Positions 26,920-37,115 are shown, numbered from the stretch's first letter. The stretch is DNA of 64,000 nt from Roseiarcus sp963737365 (GCA_963737365.1 CAVTSD010000005.1:124001-188000); one strand, 5' to 3'. Translations and numbers: made by a program. Notes: generated by a model from the sequence alone, not told the origin.

Positions 26920-28140
26920 TCACGCGGCCCACGCTCGCCCATGCGCCCCGTGCGGCAGGCGAAGCTTGGCGGCAATCGTCTCAGCAACATCGGCGAGGCT
27001 TGAGCGCGCGCCGATTGGGCCCGCAGCGGCGCCGGCCCCGAAAGCGAGAATCGGAACATGCTCGCGCGTATGATCGAAACCCCGGAAAGTCGGGTCGTTG
27101 CCGTGGTCGGCGGTAATGACGCAATAGTCAGTCGGCCTCATCGCGCCTTCGATGTCGCCAAGCCGCCGATCGAAGGCTTCGAGACAGGCCGCGTAGCCAG
27201 GGACATCGCGGCGATGGCCCCATTCGGTGTCGAAATCGACCAAATTGACGAAGATCAAGCTGCCTGCGGGGCTCGTCGCGAGCGCATTGATCAGAAGATC
27301 GACATTTCCATCATTGCTCTTGCCCTTGCGTTCGTCGCCGGTGTCGCGATGGGCGAAGATATCGCCGATCTTGCCGATCGAGACGACGGAGCGGCCGGCG
27401 CGAGCGGCGCGCTGAAGTATATTGCCGTCCGGCGGAGGCATGGCGAAATCTTTGCGATTGGCGGTGCGTGCGAAGTCCTTAGCGCTCGCACCGAGGAACG
27501 GACGCGCGATCACCCGCCCAATGTTCAGCGGATCGCACAAACGGCGCGCGACTCGGCAAAGATCATAAAGGCGCTCAAGTCCGAAGGCTTGCTCATGGGC
27601 GGCGATCTGGAGCACCGAATCGGCGGAGGTGTAACAGATGGGTTTCAGCGTCCGCAGATGCTCCTCGCCATAGTCCTCAATCACGGCGGTGCCTGAGGCG
27701 TGCCGATTGGCTAGAATCCCGGCGAGCTTTCCTTCCGCAATCAAGGCGTCGGTCACCGCGGGTGGAAAGGCTGGAATCATCTCTGGGAAATAACCCCAAT
27801 CGAAGTCGACCGGTGTGCCGGCGAGCTCCCAATGGCCGGAGGGCGTGTCCTTGCCGCGCGATGTCTCGATTCCATAACCCCATTGCCCGCGCGGCTCAGG
27901 AAGTGCGAAGCCTGGCGGCGCGCGGCCAGTTGAGGCCTTCATCGCATGGCCAAGTCCGAGCGCTTCAAGGCGAGGGAGACTAAGCGATCCGCGGCGCAAG
28001 CCCTCGCGATCGCCCCGCCCGTCAGCACAGTCTTCGGCGATGTGGCCGAGCGTATCCGCGCCCTCGTCGCCATAGGCCTTCGCGTCCTCGGCGCTGCCGC
28101 AGCCCACTGAATCGAGGACGATGAGTATGGCGCGGATCAC
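26920..28140 (-). CDS. deoB: phosphopentomutase
   Basis: 406 residues. Alkaline-phosphatase-superfamily fold: metal-binding 'ILIVLDSVGCG' at the start, 'GKDTPSGHWELAG' carrying the phosphorylated Thr region, 'NLVDFDTEWGHRRD', and the C-terminal metal ligands 'ITADHGNDPTFRGFDHTREH'. It interconverts ribose or deoxyribose 1- and 5-phosphates in nucleoside salvage. It sits 7 bp downstream of yejF on the same strand, so it may be the last gene of that transcript. Intact. Confidence 0.94.
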   Translation of the reverse strand: MIRAILIVLDSVGCGSAEDAKAYGDEGADTLGHIAEDCADGRGDREGLRRGSLSLPRLEALGLGHAMKASTGRAPPGFALPEPRGQWGYGIETSRGKDTPSGHWELAGTPVDFDWGYFPEMIPAFPPAVTDALIAEGKLAGILANRHASGTAVIEDYGEEHLRTLKPICYTSADSVLQIAAHEQAFGLERLYDLCRVARRLCDPLNIGRVIARPFLGASAKDFARTANRKDFAMPPPDGNILQRAARAGRSVVSIGKIGDIFAHRDTGDERKGKSNDGNVDLLINALATSPAGSLIFVNLVDFDTEWGHRRDVPGYAACLEAFDRRLGDIEGAMRPTDYCVITADHGNDPTFRGFDHTREHVPILAFGAGAAAGPIGARSSLADVAETIAAKLRLPHGAHGRAWAA

Positions 28141-28147
28141 GCGTCGC

Positions 28148-29779
28148 TCACTGGTTCACAACCGTTGACAGCGTCGCCTGATTGGCGAAGGCGGCGGCGA
28201 ACAGGGCGCGCGTATAGTCGTTCTGCGGCGCGCTGAACACCGCTCGCGCGTCGCCGCTTTCCACCACCTTGCCGCGCCGCATCACGATGATCTCGCTCGC
28301 CAACGCCCGCACGACGCGCAGGTCGTGGGATATGAACAGGTAGGCGAGATTGCGACGGCGCTGGAGTTCGCGCAACAGGTCGACAATCTGCGCCTGGATC
28401 GACATGTCCAAGGCCGATGTCGGCTCGTCGAGCACCACGAAACGCGGGTCGAGCGCCATCGCGCGCGCAATCGCGATGCGCTGGCGCTGGCCGCCGGAAA
28501 ACTCGTGCGGGTAGCGGTCGAGCGTCGATGGATCGAGCCCGGTGTCCGCGAGCACACGTTCAACGACGCGCCGACGCTCGGCGGCGTTCATCGTGGCGCC
28601 CTGCGCGATCAGCCCCTCCTCGACGATCTCGGCCACCGACATGCGGGGCGAGAGAGAACCGTATGGATCCTGGAAGACGATCTGCATCTCGCGCCGCAGC
28701 GGACGCATGGCCTTTGAGTTCAAGCCGTCGATCGAGCGCCCACAATAGACAATCGGGCCTTGCGATCGGATGAGCCGCAAGATCGCGAGCCCCAGCGTGG
28801 TCTTGCCCGAGCCGGACTCGCCGACAACGCCGACGGTCTGCCCTTCGCGCACCACAAGCGAAACCCCATCGACCGCTTTGACGTGAGCGACCGTGCGGCG
28901 CAGGAACCCCTTCCGGATCGGGAACCAGACGCGCAGATTGTCAGCGCTCGCGACCATTGACGCCGCATGATCAGCAGGAGGCGGATCGCCCTTGGGCTCC
29001 GCGGCGAGGAGCGCGCGCGTATAGGGATGGCGCGGATCGGCGAACACGCTCGCGGTCTCGCCAGCCTCGACGATCTTGCCCTGGCGCATCACGATCACGT
29101 CGTCGGCGATGCGCCGGACGACGTTAAGGTCATGGGTGATGAACAGCATCGCCATGCCGAGCTTGGTCTGCAGGTCTTTCAGGAGTTTCAGGATCTGCGC
29201 CTGCACGGTGACGTCGAGCGCGGTCGTCGGCTCATCGGCGATCAGAAGATCGGGACGGTTGGCGAGCGCCATTGCGATCATCACCCGCTGGCGCTGTCCA
29301 CCCGAGAGCTGATGGGGATAGGCGCCTAGCCTCTGGGCAGGATCGACGATCCCAACTTCGGTCAGGAGCTCGACGATCCGCCCAGGCGTGACGGCTGCCC
29401 GCCCATGATGGAGCGCGATGATCTCGCCGATCTGCCGCTCGATCGTATGGAGCGGATTTAGTGACGTCATCGGCTCCTGAAACACCATGGTGACAGCGCT
29501 GCCACGCATCGCGCGCAATTCATCGACGGACATTTTGAGCACGTCGCGGCCGCGGAAGAAGATCTCGCCGCTCGGATAGCTCGCCGCGGGCTGCGGCAAA
29601 AGACGCACGATCGCTTGAGCCGTAACGGTCTTGCCCGAACCGGACTCGCCAACGAGCGCGAGCGTGCGGCCCTTTTCAAGTCGAAAGGAGACCCGATCGA
29701 CAACGGTGCGGCGCTCGCCGCTTTGCGCGAAGGCGATCGAGAGCTCACGCACGTCGAGAAGTGGCGCCGCCTCGCTCAC
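28148..29779 (-). CDS. yejF: oligopeptide/microcin C ABC transporter, double ATPase
   Basis: 543 residues with two ABC domains. Domain 1: Walker A 'GESGSGKT' at about 41-48, signature 'LSGGQRQRV', Walker B 'LLIADEPTTALD'. Domain 2: Walker A 'GESGSGKTTLG' at about 320, signature 'FSGGQRQRI', Walker B 'FVVLDEPTSALD'. This is the YejF pattern, energising import of oligopeptides (and microcin C in E. coli). GTG start; it overlaps the upstream yejE stop by four bases. Confidence 0.93.
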   Translation of the reverse strand: MSEAAPLLDVRELSIAFAQSGERRTVVDRVSFRLEKGRTLALVGESGSGKTVTAQAIVRLLPQPAASYPSGEIFFRGRDVLKMSVDELRAMRGSAVTMVFQEPMTSLNPLHTIERQIGEIIALHHGRAAVTPGRIVELLTEVGIVDPAQRLGAYPHQLSGGQRQRVMIAMALANRPDLLIADEPTTALDVTVQAQILKLLKDLQTKLGMAMLFITHDLNVVRRIADDVIVMRQGKIVEAGETASVFADPRHPYTRALLAAEPKGDPPPADHAASMVASADNLRVWFPIRKGFLRRTVAHVKAVDGVSLVVREGQTVGVVGESGSGKTTLGLAILRLIRSQGPIVYCGRSIDGLNSKAMRPLRREMQIVFQDPYGSLSPRMSVAEIVEEGLIAQGATMNAAERRRVVERVLADTGLDPSTLDRYPHEFSGGQRQRIAIARAMALDPRFVVLDEPTSALDMSIQAQIVDLLRELQRRRNLAYLFISHDLRVVRALASEIIVMRRGKVVESGDARAVFSAPQNDYTRALFAAAFANQATLSTVVNQ

Positions 29780-31002
29780 AAAAACGTCTTTCTCGGATCG
29801 AAAGCGTCGCGCACCGCTTCGCCAATAAAAATGAGGAGCGAAAGCATGAGCGCCGTCACCGCAAAGGCGGACAGTCCGATCCAGGGCGCCGACAGGTTGG
29901 ACTTACCCTGCAGCAGGAGTTCGCCAAGCGAGGGCGAGCCGGGCGGCATTCCGAGACCTAAGAAATCAAGCGAGGTCAATGTGCTGATGGAGGAATTGAC
30001 GATGAACGGCAGGAAGGTCAGCGTCGCGACCATGGCGTTCGGCAGCACGTGCTTGACGATGATCTTGGCGCTGGAGAGACCGAGCGCGCGGGCGGCGTTG
30101 ACATATTCGAAATTGCGCGCGCGCAGGAATTCCGCTCGGACCAGGTGAACGAGGCTCACCCACGAGAACAGCAACAGGATAATCAACAGGACAGAGAAGC
30201 TCGGCGCGAGGATCGCAGAGAGAATGATGAGGATGTAGAGATGCGGCAGCGATGACCAGATCTCGATCACCCGCTGCATCGTGAGATCAAGCCAGCCGCC
30301 GAAATAGCCTTGGACCGCGCCAGCGAAGACCCCGATCACCGACGAGACGCCGGCGAGCGTCAGCCCGAATAGAATCGAGATACGGAAGCCATAGATGAGC
30401 CGGGCGACGATGTCATGCCCGTCCTGATCGGAGCCGAGCCAGAGCGGTTCGAGTCGGCTGCAGGGACGGGCGACGGTCGCGATGTCTTTTATCTTTTGCT
30501 TCTCGAGCGCAGCGCGGCACTGGGCGTCGGTCAGCATCCAGGTCGGCGGCGTCGGCAGCGGCGTCGGCGGGTTGAGGATTGTGGTCGAATTGGCGAAACG
30601 GATCGGCGGCCAGATCATCCAGCCATGCGCCTTGATCTCGTCGGCGATGAAGGGATCGCGAAAATCCGCGCGAGCCTGGAACCCGCCAAATTTATCCTCC
30701 GGATAGTCGACGAGGACCGGAAAGAGGATCTCGCCTTTGTAGGAAGCGATGAGCGGTCGATCGTTGGCGATGAATTCCGCGAACAATGAGGCGACAAACA
30801 AGACGAGAAAGATCCAGAACGACCACGCGCCGCGCCTGTGGCGGCGGAAATTCTCGAGGCGGCGCCGGTTCATTGGCGAGAGCCACGGACGCCGCTCGAG
30901 GCTCGCGCGCGCCTTTGCCTGCTCCAGTCCGGGCGGCTCTACGCCGTCTTGGCCGGGCTCGACCCGGCCATCCACGACAGGGAGAGAGTCGAGGTCCGTC
31001 AT
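29776..31002 (-). CDS. yejE: oligopeptide ABC transporter permease
   Basis: 408 residues, longer than E. coli YejE (341), mostly because of about 43 extra N-terminal residues before 'MNRRRLENFRRHRRGAWSF'; the true start could be that Met. One N-terminal helix, a large periplasmic loop (residues about 85-185), then five helices with the permease EAA-type loop 'YVNAARALGLSSAKIIVKHV'. It pairs with YejB to form the channel. Operon order here is yejA-yejB-yejE-yejF. Confidence 0.92.
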   Translation of the reverse strand: MTDLDSLPVVDGRVEPGQDGVEPPGLEQAKARASLERRPWLSPMNRRRLENFRRHRRGAWSFWIFLVLFVASLFAEFIANDRPLIASYKGEILFPVLVDYPEDKFGGFQARADFRDPFIADEIKAHGWMIWPPIRFANSTTILNPPTPLPTPPTWMLTDAQCRAALEKQKIKDIATVARPCSRLEPLWLGSDQDGHDIVARLIYGFRISILFGLTLAGVSSVIGVFAGAVQGYFGGWLDLTMQRVIEIWSSLPHLYILIILSAILAPSFSVLLIILLLFSWVSLVHLVRAEFLRARNFEYVNAARALGLSSAKIIVKHVLPNAMVATLTFLPFIVNSSISTLTSLDFLGLGMPPGSPSLGELLLQGKSNLSAPWIGLSAFAVTALMLSLLIFIGEAVRDAFDPRKTFL

Positions 31003-31056
31003 ACGGACACCGTGACTGCTTTTGGCTTTCGGTCACAGCCGGGGCGCCAGTCCACC

Positions 31057-32157
31057 TCACACCTCTCGCGTTTCGAAATCGATACGCGGATCGATCCAGG
31101 TGTAGGTGAGGTCGGAAACCAGGTTCACCACGAGACCGATCAGGGCGAAAATGTAAAGGTTGGCGAGCACGACCGGATAGTCGCGCTGGATGAGCGAATC
31201 GTAGGAGAGATAACCGAGGCCGTCGAGCGAGAACACCTGTTCGATGAGAAGAGAGCCGGTGAAGAACGCGCCGATGAAAGCGCCTGGGAAGCCGGCGATG
31301 ACGATCAGCATCGCGTTGCGAAACACGTGGCCATAGAGCACCCGCCGCTCGGTCAGGCCCTTCATGCGCGCGGTCTGCACGTAGGATTTCTTGATCTCGT
31401 CGAGGAAGGAATTCTTCGTGAGCAACGTCGAGGTCGCGAACGAGCCCAGGACCAGCGCCGTCACAGGCAGGGTGATATGCCAAAGGTAGTCGAGGATTTT
31501 TTGCGGCCAGCTGAGCTCGGCGAAATTGTCGGACGTGAGGCCGCGCAGTGGAAAGATTTGCCAGAACGATCCGCCACAGAACAGCACAACCAGCAAGACC
31601 GCGAACAGAAAGCTCGGAATCGCGTAGCCGAAGATCACGAGCGCGGAGGTGACTGTATCAAAGCGGGAGCCGTCCTTGACCGCCTTTCGAATGCCAAGCG
31701 GAATCGAGATCGCGTAGGAAATCACCGTCATCCACATGCCGAGCGAGATCGAGACCGGCAGTTTTTCCTTGATCAGTTCGAGCACTGGCACGTCACGATA
31801 GTAGCTCTTGCCGAAATTGAAGGTCGAATAGTCGCGCACAAGAATCCAGAACCGCTCAAGCGCCGGCTTGTCGAAGCCGTATTGCTTCTCGAGCTCCTTA
31901 ATGAATTTCGGATCGAGTCCCTGCGAGCCGCGGTAGCGCGACGTGATGTCGCCGCCAGCCTGCGCGGTCCCAGCCCCGATCTGGCCGCCGCCGCCTCCGA
32001 ATTGCGCGGTCGAGCTTTGGTCGGCGCCTTGCAACTGCGAGATCGCGCGCTCGACCGGGCCGCCCGGCACGAATTGCACGATTGCGAAAGAGACCGCCAT
32101 GATGCCGAGGATCGTGGGGATCATCAGCAAGAGGCGGCGGAGGATATAGGCGAGCAT
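31057..32157 (-). CDS. yejB: oligopeptide ABC transporter permease
   Basis: 366 residues, about six membrane helices. N-terminal 'MLAYILRRLLLMIPTILGI' is the DppB/OppB-type start; the EAA loop is 'YVQTARMKGLTERRVLYGHV' near residue 265. A Gly/Gln-rich periplasmic stretch at about 55-75 is variable in the family. It lies 43 bp after yejA. Confidence 0.93.
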   Translation of the reverse strand: MLAYILRRLLLMIPTILGIMAVSFAIVQFVPGGPVERAISQLQGADQSSTAQFGGGGGQIGAGTAQAGGDITSRYRGSQGLDPKFIKELEKQYGFDKPALERFWILVRDYSTFNFGKSYYRDVPVLELIKEKLPVSISLGMWMTVISYAISIPLGIRKAVKDGSRFDTVTSALVIFGYAIPSFLFAVLLVVLFCGGSFWQIFPLRGLTSDNFAELSWPQKILDYLWHITLPVTALVLGSFATSTLLTKNSFLDEIKKSYVQTARMKGLTERRVLYGHVFRNAMLIVIAGFPGAFIGAFFTGSLLIEQVFSLDGLGYLSYDSLIQRDYPVVLANLYIFALIGLVVNLVSDLTYTWIDPRIDFETREV

Positions 32158-32200
32158 ACCGCTCTAGCCGAACTGCGCGGCGCGAACCTGCGAGCGCCTG

Positions 32201-34066
32201 TTATAGCCCAATGGTTTTGGCCTTCGCTTCGTCCCACCACCACGTCCCGGGCGCCCCGACGCCGAGCTTAGGCTGGCGGTCGGGACGCGAAAACGCGTCC
32301 CAATGCGCGACCCAGGCCGTATCGCGATACCACATCGGCACCCAATAGTGCCCAGCGCGCAGAACGCGGTCGAGCGCGCGGCAGGCGGAATTGAGGTCCG
32401 TTCGCGTTTTCGCCGACGCGATCGCTTCGACCAGCATATCCACAACCGGATCGGACACGCCGGCAAGATTTCGCGAGGCGTTCTGCTTCGCGGACTCGGA
32501 CGTATAGACGTTCCGAAGGTCAACGCCGGGCGTGAACGTACCTCCGGACGCTGTGGTCACCACGTCGAAATCAAAGGCGTCAGTGCGGCTTTTGTATTGC
32601 GCGGGATCAACTATGCGGTAGCTCGCCTGGATGCCGAGCTTGCCGAGGTTCTGGATGAACGGCAAGGTGTGCGGCTGGAGCGCGCTGGACGAATCGAGGA
32701 ATTCGATCGTCAACGGCTTTCCGTCCGGCAGCATCATGGATTCGCCCGCGCGTTTGCAGCCAGCGGAGAGCAGTAGATCATAGGCTTGCTTGAGCAGCTT
32801 CCGATCGCTGCCGGAGCCGTCGCTGACCGGCGGAACATAGGGTTCGCCGTAGACTTCGGGCGACAGCTTATCGCGGTACGCACCGAGCAGCGTCATTTCT
32901 TCGTCGCTGGGAACCCCCTTCGCTTCCATGGGCGTATTGGGAAAGTAGGAGATGATCCGCTTGTAGGCGGAATACATGATGTTCTTGTTGGTCCACTCGA
33001 AGTCGAAGCAGAGCCCGATGGCTTCGCGCACGCGCGGGTCTTTGAACTGATCGCGCCGCGTGTTGAGGTACCAGCCTTGGGTGCGCGACGGCGCCCCGTC
33101 GTGCAGGGTTTCCTTCTTCACGCGCCCGTCCTTGGCCGCGGGAAAGTCGTAAGCCGTCGCCCAGAAGCGCGAGGTGTACTCTTCGTGAAAATTGATCGCG
33201 CCGGCCTTGAACGCTTCGAAGGCGACCTGCCGCTCGCGATAATATTCGAAGCGCAGGCGATCAAAATTATTCTGCCCGAGGTTCACAGGCAGCTTGGCGC
33301 CCCAATAATTGGGGTCGCGCGCATATTCGATGAACCGGCCCTGCTCGAACGTCTTGACCTTGTAGGGGCCCGAACCCAGCGGCGGATCGAGAGTGGCCGC
33401 AGTGAAATCGCGCCCTTTCCACCATGCCGCCGAGAATACCGGCATGCCGACAACGATCAGATGCGCGTCGCGGCTGCGGCCCTGGACAAAGCGGACATGC
33501 GCAATGTCGTCGCCTTCAGCGCTTGCCGATTCCACCTCTCTCAGGAGCTGGGCGTAGATCGGATGGCCCTTCTCTTTCAGCACGTTCAGCGAAAAGGCGA
33601 CATCGGCCGCCGTGACCTTCGAGCCGTCCGCGAAGCGCGCCTCCGGCCGCAGCCGGAAGAGGTAGTCCAGCTTGTCCGCGGAGACGCGGACGGATCGGGC
33701 GAGGAGGCCGTAGACAGAATCGGGTTCGTCGCCATTGGCGGTCATCAGCGTGTCGAAGGTGGCCGACATGCCGGCTGCGCCGTTGCCTTTCCAGGAATAG
33801 ATGTTGAGCGTGTCGAAGGTGTCGAAGTTCTGGTTGCCGCTCGTGCCGGTGATCTGCAGCGACAACAGACCGCCCGTCGGCGCGTCCGGGTTGACGTAGG
33901 AAAAATGCGGAAAGTCCGGCAGCAAGGCGAGGTCGCCAAACGACGACAGGCCGTGCGTATCGATGGGATCACCCGCAAGCGCAGCAAAGGGGCGAGCGAC
34001 GAGCGTCGCCAGCGCGCCGCCCGCGCCGGCTTTCAACGCCGCCCTGCGGGTCAAGCTCATGGTCAT
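32201..34066 (-). CDS. yejA: oligopeptide ABC transporter, periplasmic binding protein
   Basis: 621 residues, family 5 solute-binding protein. A twin-arginine signal is likely (SLTRRAALKAGAGGALATL, cleavage near AALAG), so it may be exported folded by Tat. Further motifs: 'HGLSSFGDLALLPDF', 'FDTLNIYSWKGNGAAGMS', 'FRLRPEARFADGSKVTAADV', and 'RDPNYWGAKLPVN'. The frame is open far upstream to 34390, but the ATG at 34066 gives the signal peptide directly and has GAGGCGG upstream. First gene of yejABEF; it is divergent from alr. Confidence 0.92.
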   Translation of the reverse strand: MTMSLTRRAALKAGAGGALATLVARPFAALAGDPIDTHGLSSFGDLALLPDFPHFSYVNPDAPTGGLLSLQITGTSGNQNFDTFDTLNIYSWKGNGAAGMSATFDTLMTANGDEPDSVYGLLARSVRVSADKLDYLFRLRPEARFADGSKVTAADVAFSLNVLKEKGHPIYAQLLREVESASAEGDDIAHVRFVQGRSRDAHLIVVGMPVFSAAWWKGRDFTAATLDPPLGSGPYKVKTFEQGRFIEYARDPNYWGAKLPVNLGQNNFDRLRFEYYRERQVAFEAFKAGAINFHEEYTSRFWATAYDFPAAKDGRVKKETLHDGAPSRTQGWYLNTRRDQFKDPRVREAIGLCFDFEWTNKNIMYSAYKRIISYFPNTPMEAKGVPSDEEMTLLGAYRDKLSPEVYGEPYVPPVSDGSGSDRKLLKQAYDLLLSAGCKRAGESMMLPDGKPLTIEFLDSSSALQPHTLPFIQNLGKLGIQASYRIVDPAQYKSRTDAFDFDVVTTASGGTFTPGVDLRNVYTSESAKQNASRNLAGVSDPVVDMLVEAIASAKTRTDLNSACRALDRVLRAGHYWVPMWYRDTAWVAHWDAFSRPDRQPKLGVGAPGTWWWDEAKAKTIGL

Positions 34067-34229
34067 CGAATCGTCCGCCTCATGGCTTGTTCTGCGCGGT
34101 GTACCGCGCCTGAGCGGTCTTCGCCAGCGAGCGCGGCAAAAACGAGGCGCCGGCCTGAAAGCCGGGGTTAAACTTCGTCCATAAAGCGCCGAGCTTGGCG
34201 CCGCCCTCGCGGCCGTCTTACATCGGCCC

Positions 34230-35384
34230 ATGACAATTCGGAATCCAAGAACGCTTCGGTTGGCGGACCCAGTCGCGCCCAGGAGCGCTCCAGGGCGTCT
34301 GCGGATCGACCTTACCGCCTTGGCCGACAATTGGCGCGAACTCGCGCGCCGCGCCGCCCCTGGGCGGTGCGGTGCCGTGATCAAGGCCAATGCTTATGGG
34401 ATCGGCGTCTCCGAAGCTGCGCCGGCGCTGTGGGGCGCGGGGGCGCGCGTCTTTTTCGTCGCCCATTTCAACGAGGGGATCGCGGCGCGGCGGGCGCTGC
34501 CGGCCGAAGCCGCGATTTATGTGCTGAACGGCCTCGAGAGCGGGGTCGAGCCGACAGATTATGCCGCGCATCGACTGACGCCGGCGATCGGCAGCGAGGC
34601 GGAACTCAGGCGCTGGTCCGCCCTCGCCGCCCGGCGCGGCCAGGCCAGTCCGTACGCGCTCCATCTCGACACCGGCATGAACCGGCTGGGCTTTGAGTCC
34701 CTCGCTCGCCTGCGGGCGGCAATGGCGACGCATGGGCCCGCGAGCGGGGCCGATCTCCTGATCAGCCATTTCGTCTCGTCCGAGATCCAGGGCGACCCTG
34801 CCAATCAGGCGCAGATCGAGCTTTTCGAGGCCGCCCGCGCGGCTTTCCCCACTCTCCCCGCCTCGCTCGCCAATTCGTCGGGCATGTTCCTCGATCCCTC
34901 GCCGATCTACGACCTGGCGCGGCCGGGCTACGCGCTTTACGGCGGCAATCCGACACCCGGGCGGCCGAACCCAATGCGCCCGGTCGTCACGCTGACCGCA
35001 GCCATCCAGCAGATCCGTTCGATCGAAGCTGGCGCGAGTTGCGGCTACAACGCCCAGTGGACCGCCAAGCGTCCGACCCGGCTAGCGACCGTGCTGATCG
35101 GCTATGCCGACGGCCTTCCGCGCGGCGCCGGCGCAACCGATGCGAGGCCCGGGGCCGAGGTCGCCGTGACCGGGCTGCGCTGCCCGCTCATTGGACGGGT
35201 GTCGATGGACCTGACCATCGTCGACATCACCGACCTGCCAGAAGACACACTCCAGCCGGGCGATCCGGTCGAGTTCTTCGGCCCGACGATCGATATTGAC
35301 GACTTTGCCGCCCGCAGCGGCACGATCGGCTATCACCTCCTGACCAGCCTCGGCCCCCGCCATCAGCGGGAGTATGTCCGCTAG
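34230..35384 (+). CDS. alr: alanine racemase
   Basis: 384 residues. Fold III PLP enzyme: 'AVIKANAYGIG' holds the PLP Lys (Lys52), 'HLDTGMNRLGF' is the family strand, 'SCGYNAQW' carries the second catalytic Tyr, and 'GRVSMDLTIVDIT' is the C-terminal domain signature. It supplies D-alanine for peptidoglycan. Starts at ATG 34230, 163 bp from the divergent yejA. Confidence 0.94.
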   Translation: MTIRNPRTLRLADPVAPRSAPGRLRIDLTALADNWRELARRAAPGRCGAVIKANAYGIGVSEAAPALWGAGARVFFVAHFNEGIAARRALPAEAAIYVLNGLESGVEPTDYAAHRLTPAIGSEAELRRWSALAARRGQASPYALHLDTGMNRLGFESLARLRAAMATHGPASGADLLISHFVSSEIQGDPANQAQIELFEAARAAFPTLPASLANSSGMFLDPSPIYDLARPGYALYGGNPTPGRPNPMRPVVTLTAAIQQIRSIEAGASCGYNAQWTAKRPTRLATVLIGYADGLPRGAGATDARPGAEVAVTGLRCPLIGRVSMDLTIVDITDLPEDTLQPGDPVEFFGPTIDIDDFAARSGTIGYHLLTSLGPRHQREYVR

Positions 35385-35494
35385 CGGGCGGTCGGAAGTC
35401 GCCGATCGGCGTCGAATTGAATTTGGAAGGGTCGTGATTCCTATGGCGCCCTTCCCCGGACGCGCTTGACGCGAAGATGCAGGAGCCAACACTG

Positions 35495-36355
35495 ATGCGC
35501 GCGATAAGGTCCCTTCTGTTCGTGCCCGGCGACAGCGCCCGCAAATTCGAGAAGGCGCGCGTCAGCGGAGCCGACGTGCTGATCCTCGATCTCGAGGATT
35601 CCGTGGCGCCCAATGCGAAGCCGGATGCGCGGAAGTCCGTCCAGGCGATGCTCGGTCAGCGCGCGTCAGACCGAACGATCTTCGTCCGGGTGAACGCGCT
35701 CGCGACCGGACTTATTCTCGACGATCTCGGCGCGGTCGTCGGACGATGCGACGGCGTCATGCTGCCCAAGTGCTCTGGGGCCGCCGATGTAGCGCGCTTA
35801 AGCTTCTACCTCGAGGCCTTTGAATCGGCGTTCGGAGCCGAAGTCGGCTCGACCCGGATCTTGCCCATCGTCACCGAGACGGCTGAATCCCTGTTTGGCC
35901 TCGCCCAATATCCTCGCGAGGAAGCAAGCCGCCTTGCTGGATTGGCGTGGGGCGCGGAAGATCTCGCGGCCGACATCGGCGCTTCCAGAAAGCGAGGACC
36001 GAATGGATATTCGAGCCTCTTTCTGATGGCGCGGAATTCGTGTCTCTTCGCCGCGGCGCGGGCCGGCTTGCCCGCGATCGACACGGTCTACACCGCCATC
36101 TCCGACCTCGAAGGTCTGCTCCACGAAGCCGAGGAGGCCCGCGCCGACGGTTTCCAGGCGAAGCTCGCAATTCATCCGACCCAAATCGAGGCGATCAACA
36201 AGGCGTTCTCCGTCACGCCGGAGGAGCGCGCCTGGGCGGAAAGCGTTGTGGCGGCTTTCGCCCGCGAGCCTGGCAAGGGCGCGCTGCGGGTCGGCGACCA
36301 AATGGTCGACGTGCCCCACCTGCGTCTCGCCGAGAAGATCCTCGCGCGTCCGTAA
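35495..36355 (+). CDS. CitE-like CoA ester lyase (HpcH/HpaI superfamily)
   Basis: 286 residues. 'RSLLFVPGDSARKFEKA' and 'DVLILDLEDSVAP' are the N-terminal CitE signatures; 'RVNALATG' holds the CoA-binding Arg, 'VTETAESL' the metal Glu, 'LAWGAEDLAADIG' the second metal Asp, and 'FQAKLAIHPTQI' the C-terminal lid. It probably cleaves a malyl-CoA-like ester or acts as a malyl-CoA thioesterase; the exact substrate is open. The ATG at 35495 is favoured over 35477 because AGGAG lies 9 bp before it. Confidence 0.85.
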   Translation: MRAIRSLLFVPGDSARKFEKARVSGADVLILDLEDSVAPNAKPDARKSVQAMLGQRASDRTIFVRVNALATGLILDDLGAVVGRCDGVMLPKCSGAADVARLSFYLEAFESAFGAEVGSTRILPIVTETAESLFGLAQYPREEASRLAGLAWGAEDLAADIGASRKRGPNGYSSLFLMARNSCLFAAARAGLPAIDTVYTAISDLEGLLHEAEEARADGFQAKLAIHPTQIEAINKAFSVTPEERAWAESVVAAFAREPGKGALRVGDQMVDVPHLRLAEKILARP

Positions 36356-36438
36356 CGGGGCGGCCGGCGTGCGCCTGACGGTTGCTGCCGCGCTGATTTC
36401 GCTCAAGGTTGTGTTCACCCCTCAAGCGCGGCCCGGCC

Positions 36439-36975
36439 CTAATTCGGCAGCGGGACCGGCTTGTCGCTGAGCGTGTGCAGATAGTCCAGGATGTCGGCCC
36501 GCTTCTGCGGGTCTTTTTCCCCGGCGAAGGCCATCTTGGTGCCCGCGGCCATCGCCTTCGGGTCGGAGATCCAGGCGTTGAGCTTATCGTACGTCCAGTC
36601 GCCGCCCATTGCCTTTAGCGAGTCCGAATAGGCGAAGCCTGGAAACGACGCGACCGGACGCCCGACCACGTTCCACAGATCCGGCCCGATCTTGGCTCCG
36701 GCGCCTTCCTTGAAGTTGTGGCAGGTCGCGCAGACCTTGACGTCGTTTTCGCCCTTTGTGACGTCGGCTTTGGCGAGCAGCACAGGCAGCGGCGTCTCGG
36801 GCGCCGCCTTTGGCGCCGCGGCGGTCGCGACTGGAGCGCTGGTCGGCAGCGCGAAGCCCGGAACCTTTGGCGTTCGCGGCGAAAGGAGGAGATTGCTGGA
36901 GGCGGTGAGCAGCATCACGAACAAGACGGCCCCGAGCGCCGAGAGCGCAAACCGGTTCACATTAACGTGGTCCAT
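36439..36975 (-). CDS. membrane-anchored cytochrome c (CycM-like)
   Basis: 178 residues. One N-terminal helix (about 9-30) not followed by a clear cleavage site, a Pro/Ala linker (about 34-65), then a class I cytochrome c domain with heme motif CATCH at Cys82-His86 and the axial Met in 'GTKMAFAG'. CycM-type proteins carry electrons from the bc1 complex to the aa3 oxidase. It is divergent from kdsB-pheA, a neighbourhood shared by many Rhizobiales. Confidence 0.92.
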   Translation of the reverse strand: MDHVNVNRFALSALGAVLFVMLLTASSNLLLSPRTPKVPGFALPTSAPVATAAAPKAAPETPLPVLLAKADVTKGENDVKVCATCHNFKEGAGAKIGPDLWNVVGRPVASFPGFAYSDSLKAMGGDWTYDKLNAWISDPKAMAAGTKMAFAGEKDPQKRADILDYLHTLSDKPVPLPN

Positions 36976-37115
36976 AGGCAGAAGGACTTTCGTCAGCTCG
37001 AGTGAGATGGGTGGAGTGCGGAGGGGCGTTTGTTTATGGAGTGATTAGCCGCTTTGCGCTCGCCTTGGCAACACGTATAAGCCCCCGCGCCCCGAATTTG
37101 GCTTAATCGAAACTG

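Noticed and set aside
30838..32271. 477-codon open frame on the plus strand
   Set aside because: Antisense to yejE and yejB, which have full motifs; the composition (His, Arg, Asp rich) is typical of shadow frames.
32786..34171. 461-codon open frame on the plus strand
   Set aside because: Antisense to yejA, which has a signal peptide and family motifs.
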